This document shows positions 5,530 to 5,781 of a DNA stretch of 5,781 nt, one piece after another (position 1 is the first letter of the stretch; every line of letters begins with the position of its first letter). Source of the stretch: an uncultured Bacteroidia bacterium (GTDB lineage: Bacteria; Bacteroidota; Bacteroidia; Bacteroidales; UBA932); the NCBI GenBank assembly GCA_902767355.1, contig CACXHG010000084.1, positions 1 through 5,781 on the forward strand. Reading direction: 5' to 3'. The notes beneath the pieces are model-generated. The model saw nothing but the letters and a program-made list of their open reading frames with translations, was not told the origin of the DNA and did not search any database. A program made the translations under genes and the position numbers.

Positions 5530-5781
5530 CTATTTATCAGAGCTCTCTCCCCGGGCTGCCGCCATGCGCTTGTCGCGCTTCTTCTTCTCTTTGCCGGCGT
5601 AGGATTTCATATAGCTGGCCCACTGCTTTTCGGTGAAAATCTTCTGATACTCGCTGTCCAGAAAATCCGCCCATTTGTCCAGAACCATCTGGTAGGATGT
5701 GTACTGGGAAGCGCCGGATGCCTTCACCTTGGCCAACTCCTCGTTGTAGAGGGGCACGTAGTGCTGCAGCAGCGTGTCCAG
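5530..5781 (-). CDS. Partial hypothetical protein, C-terminal end, Lys-rich helical
   Basis: Only the last 83 codons are visible; the frame is open across the right edge of the window, so the start lies outside. The GTG at 5755-5757 could be read as a start but is more likely an internal valine, since eight further codons (LDTLLQHY) continue upstream. The visible part is strongly helical and polar, with aromatic residues spaced along it (YTSYQMVLDKWADFLDSEYQ, then FTEKQWASYMKSYAGKEKKK), and closes with a lysine/arginine-rich tail ending GESSDK. I do not recognise the family firmly. The 'FTEKQWASYMK' phrase recalls small helical periplasmic proteins of Bacteroidota (CpxP/Spy-like 'L(T/S)PEQ...Y' phrases), which is only a hint. 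The stop (TAG, read from 5532 to 5530) is 3 bp from the convergent peptidase stop. Confidence 0.7.
   Translation of the reverse strand: MDTLLQHYVPLYNEELAKVKASGASQYTSYQMVLDKWADFLDSEYQKIFTEKQWASYMKSYAGKEKKKRDKRMAAARGESSDK

Overview
The window looks like chromosomal DNA from a fairly GC-rich member of the Bacteroidota, most likely a Bacteroidales-type gut or animal-associated lineage. The evidence is a BACON-domain M64 peptidase, a LolA-like protein with a signal peptide ending in the SFAQ style common in this phylum, a -33/-7 element of the TTTG...TAnnTTTG type, and genes without clear Shine-Dalgarno sequences. The genus cannot be fixed from the sequence alone.

Positions 29-3778 hold five tightly packed plus-strand genes that read as one operon: a DegV/FakB-type fatty-acid-binding protein, a GNAT-like protein of unknown substrate, plsX (overlapping the GNAT gene by 20 bp), an acyl carrier protein (4 bp after plsX) and a LolA-like exported protein (sharing one base with the ACP stop, TAATG). 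The shared theme is activated acyl chains. DegV/FakB proteins hold fatty acids for phosphorylation, PlsX interconverts acyl-ACP and acyl-phosphate, ACP carries acyl chains, and LolA folds carry lipidated cargo across the periplasm. The DegV, PlsX and ACP sequences look more like clostridial versions than the usual Bacteroidota ones, which may mean transfer or a second, specialised set.

A 53-bp gap (3779-3831) carries a weak hairpin plus T-run that could end the operon, overlapping a Bacteroidota-type promoter for the next gene. Positions 3832-5526 encode a secreted or surface-anchored zinc peptidase of family M64 (IgA-peptidase type). It has a proline-rich linker, two BACON-like domains and a metal motif spaced HExxxH. 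A convergent minus-strand gene enters from the right edge and stops 3 bp from the peptidase stop. Its likely terminator lies inside the peptidase's C-terminal coding tail.

There is no gene-free stretch longer than 300 bases. I saw no tRNA, rRNA, CRISPR array, insertion sequence or long direct repeat.
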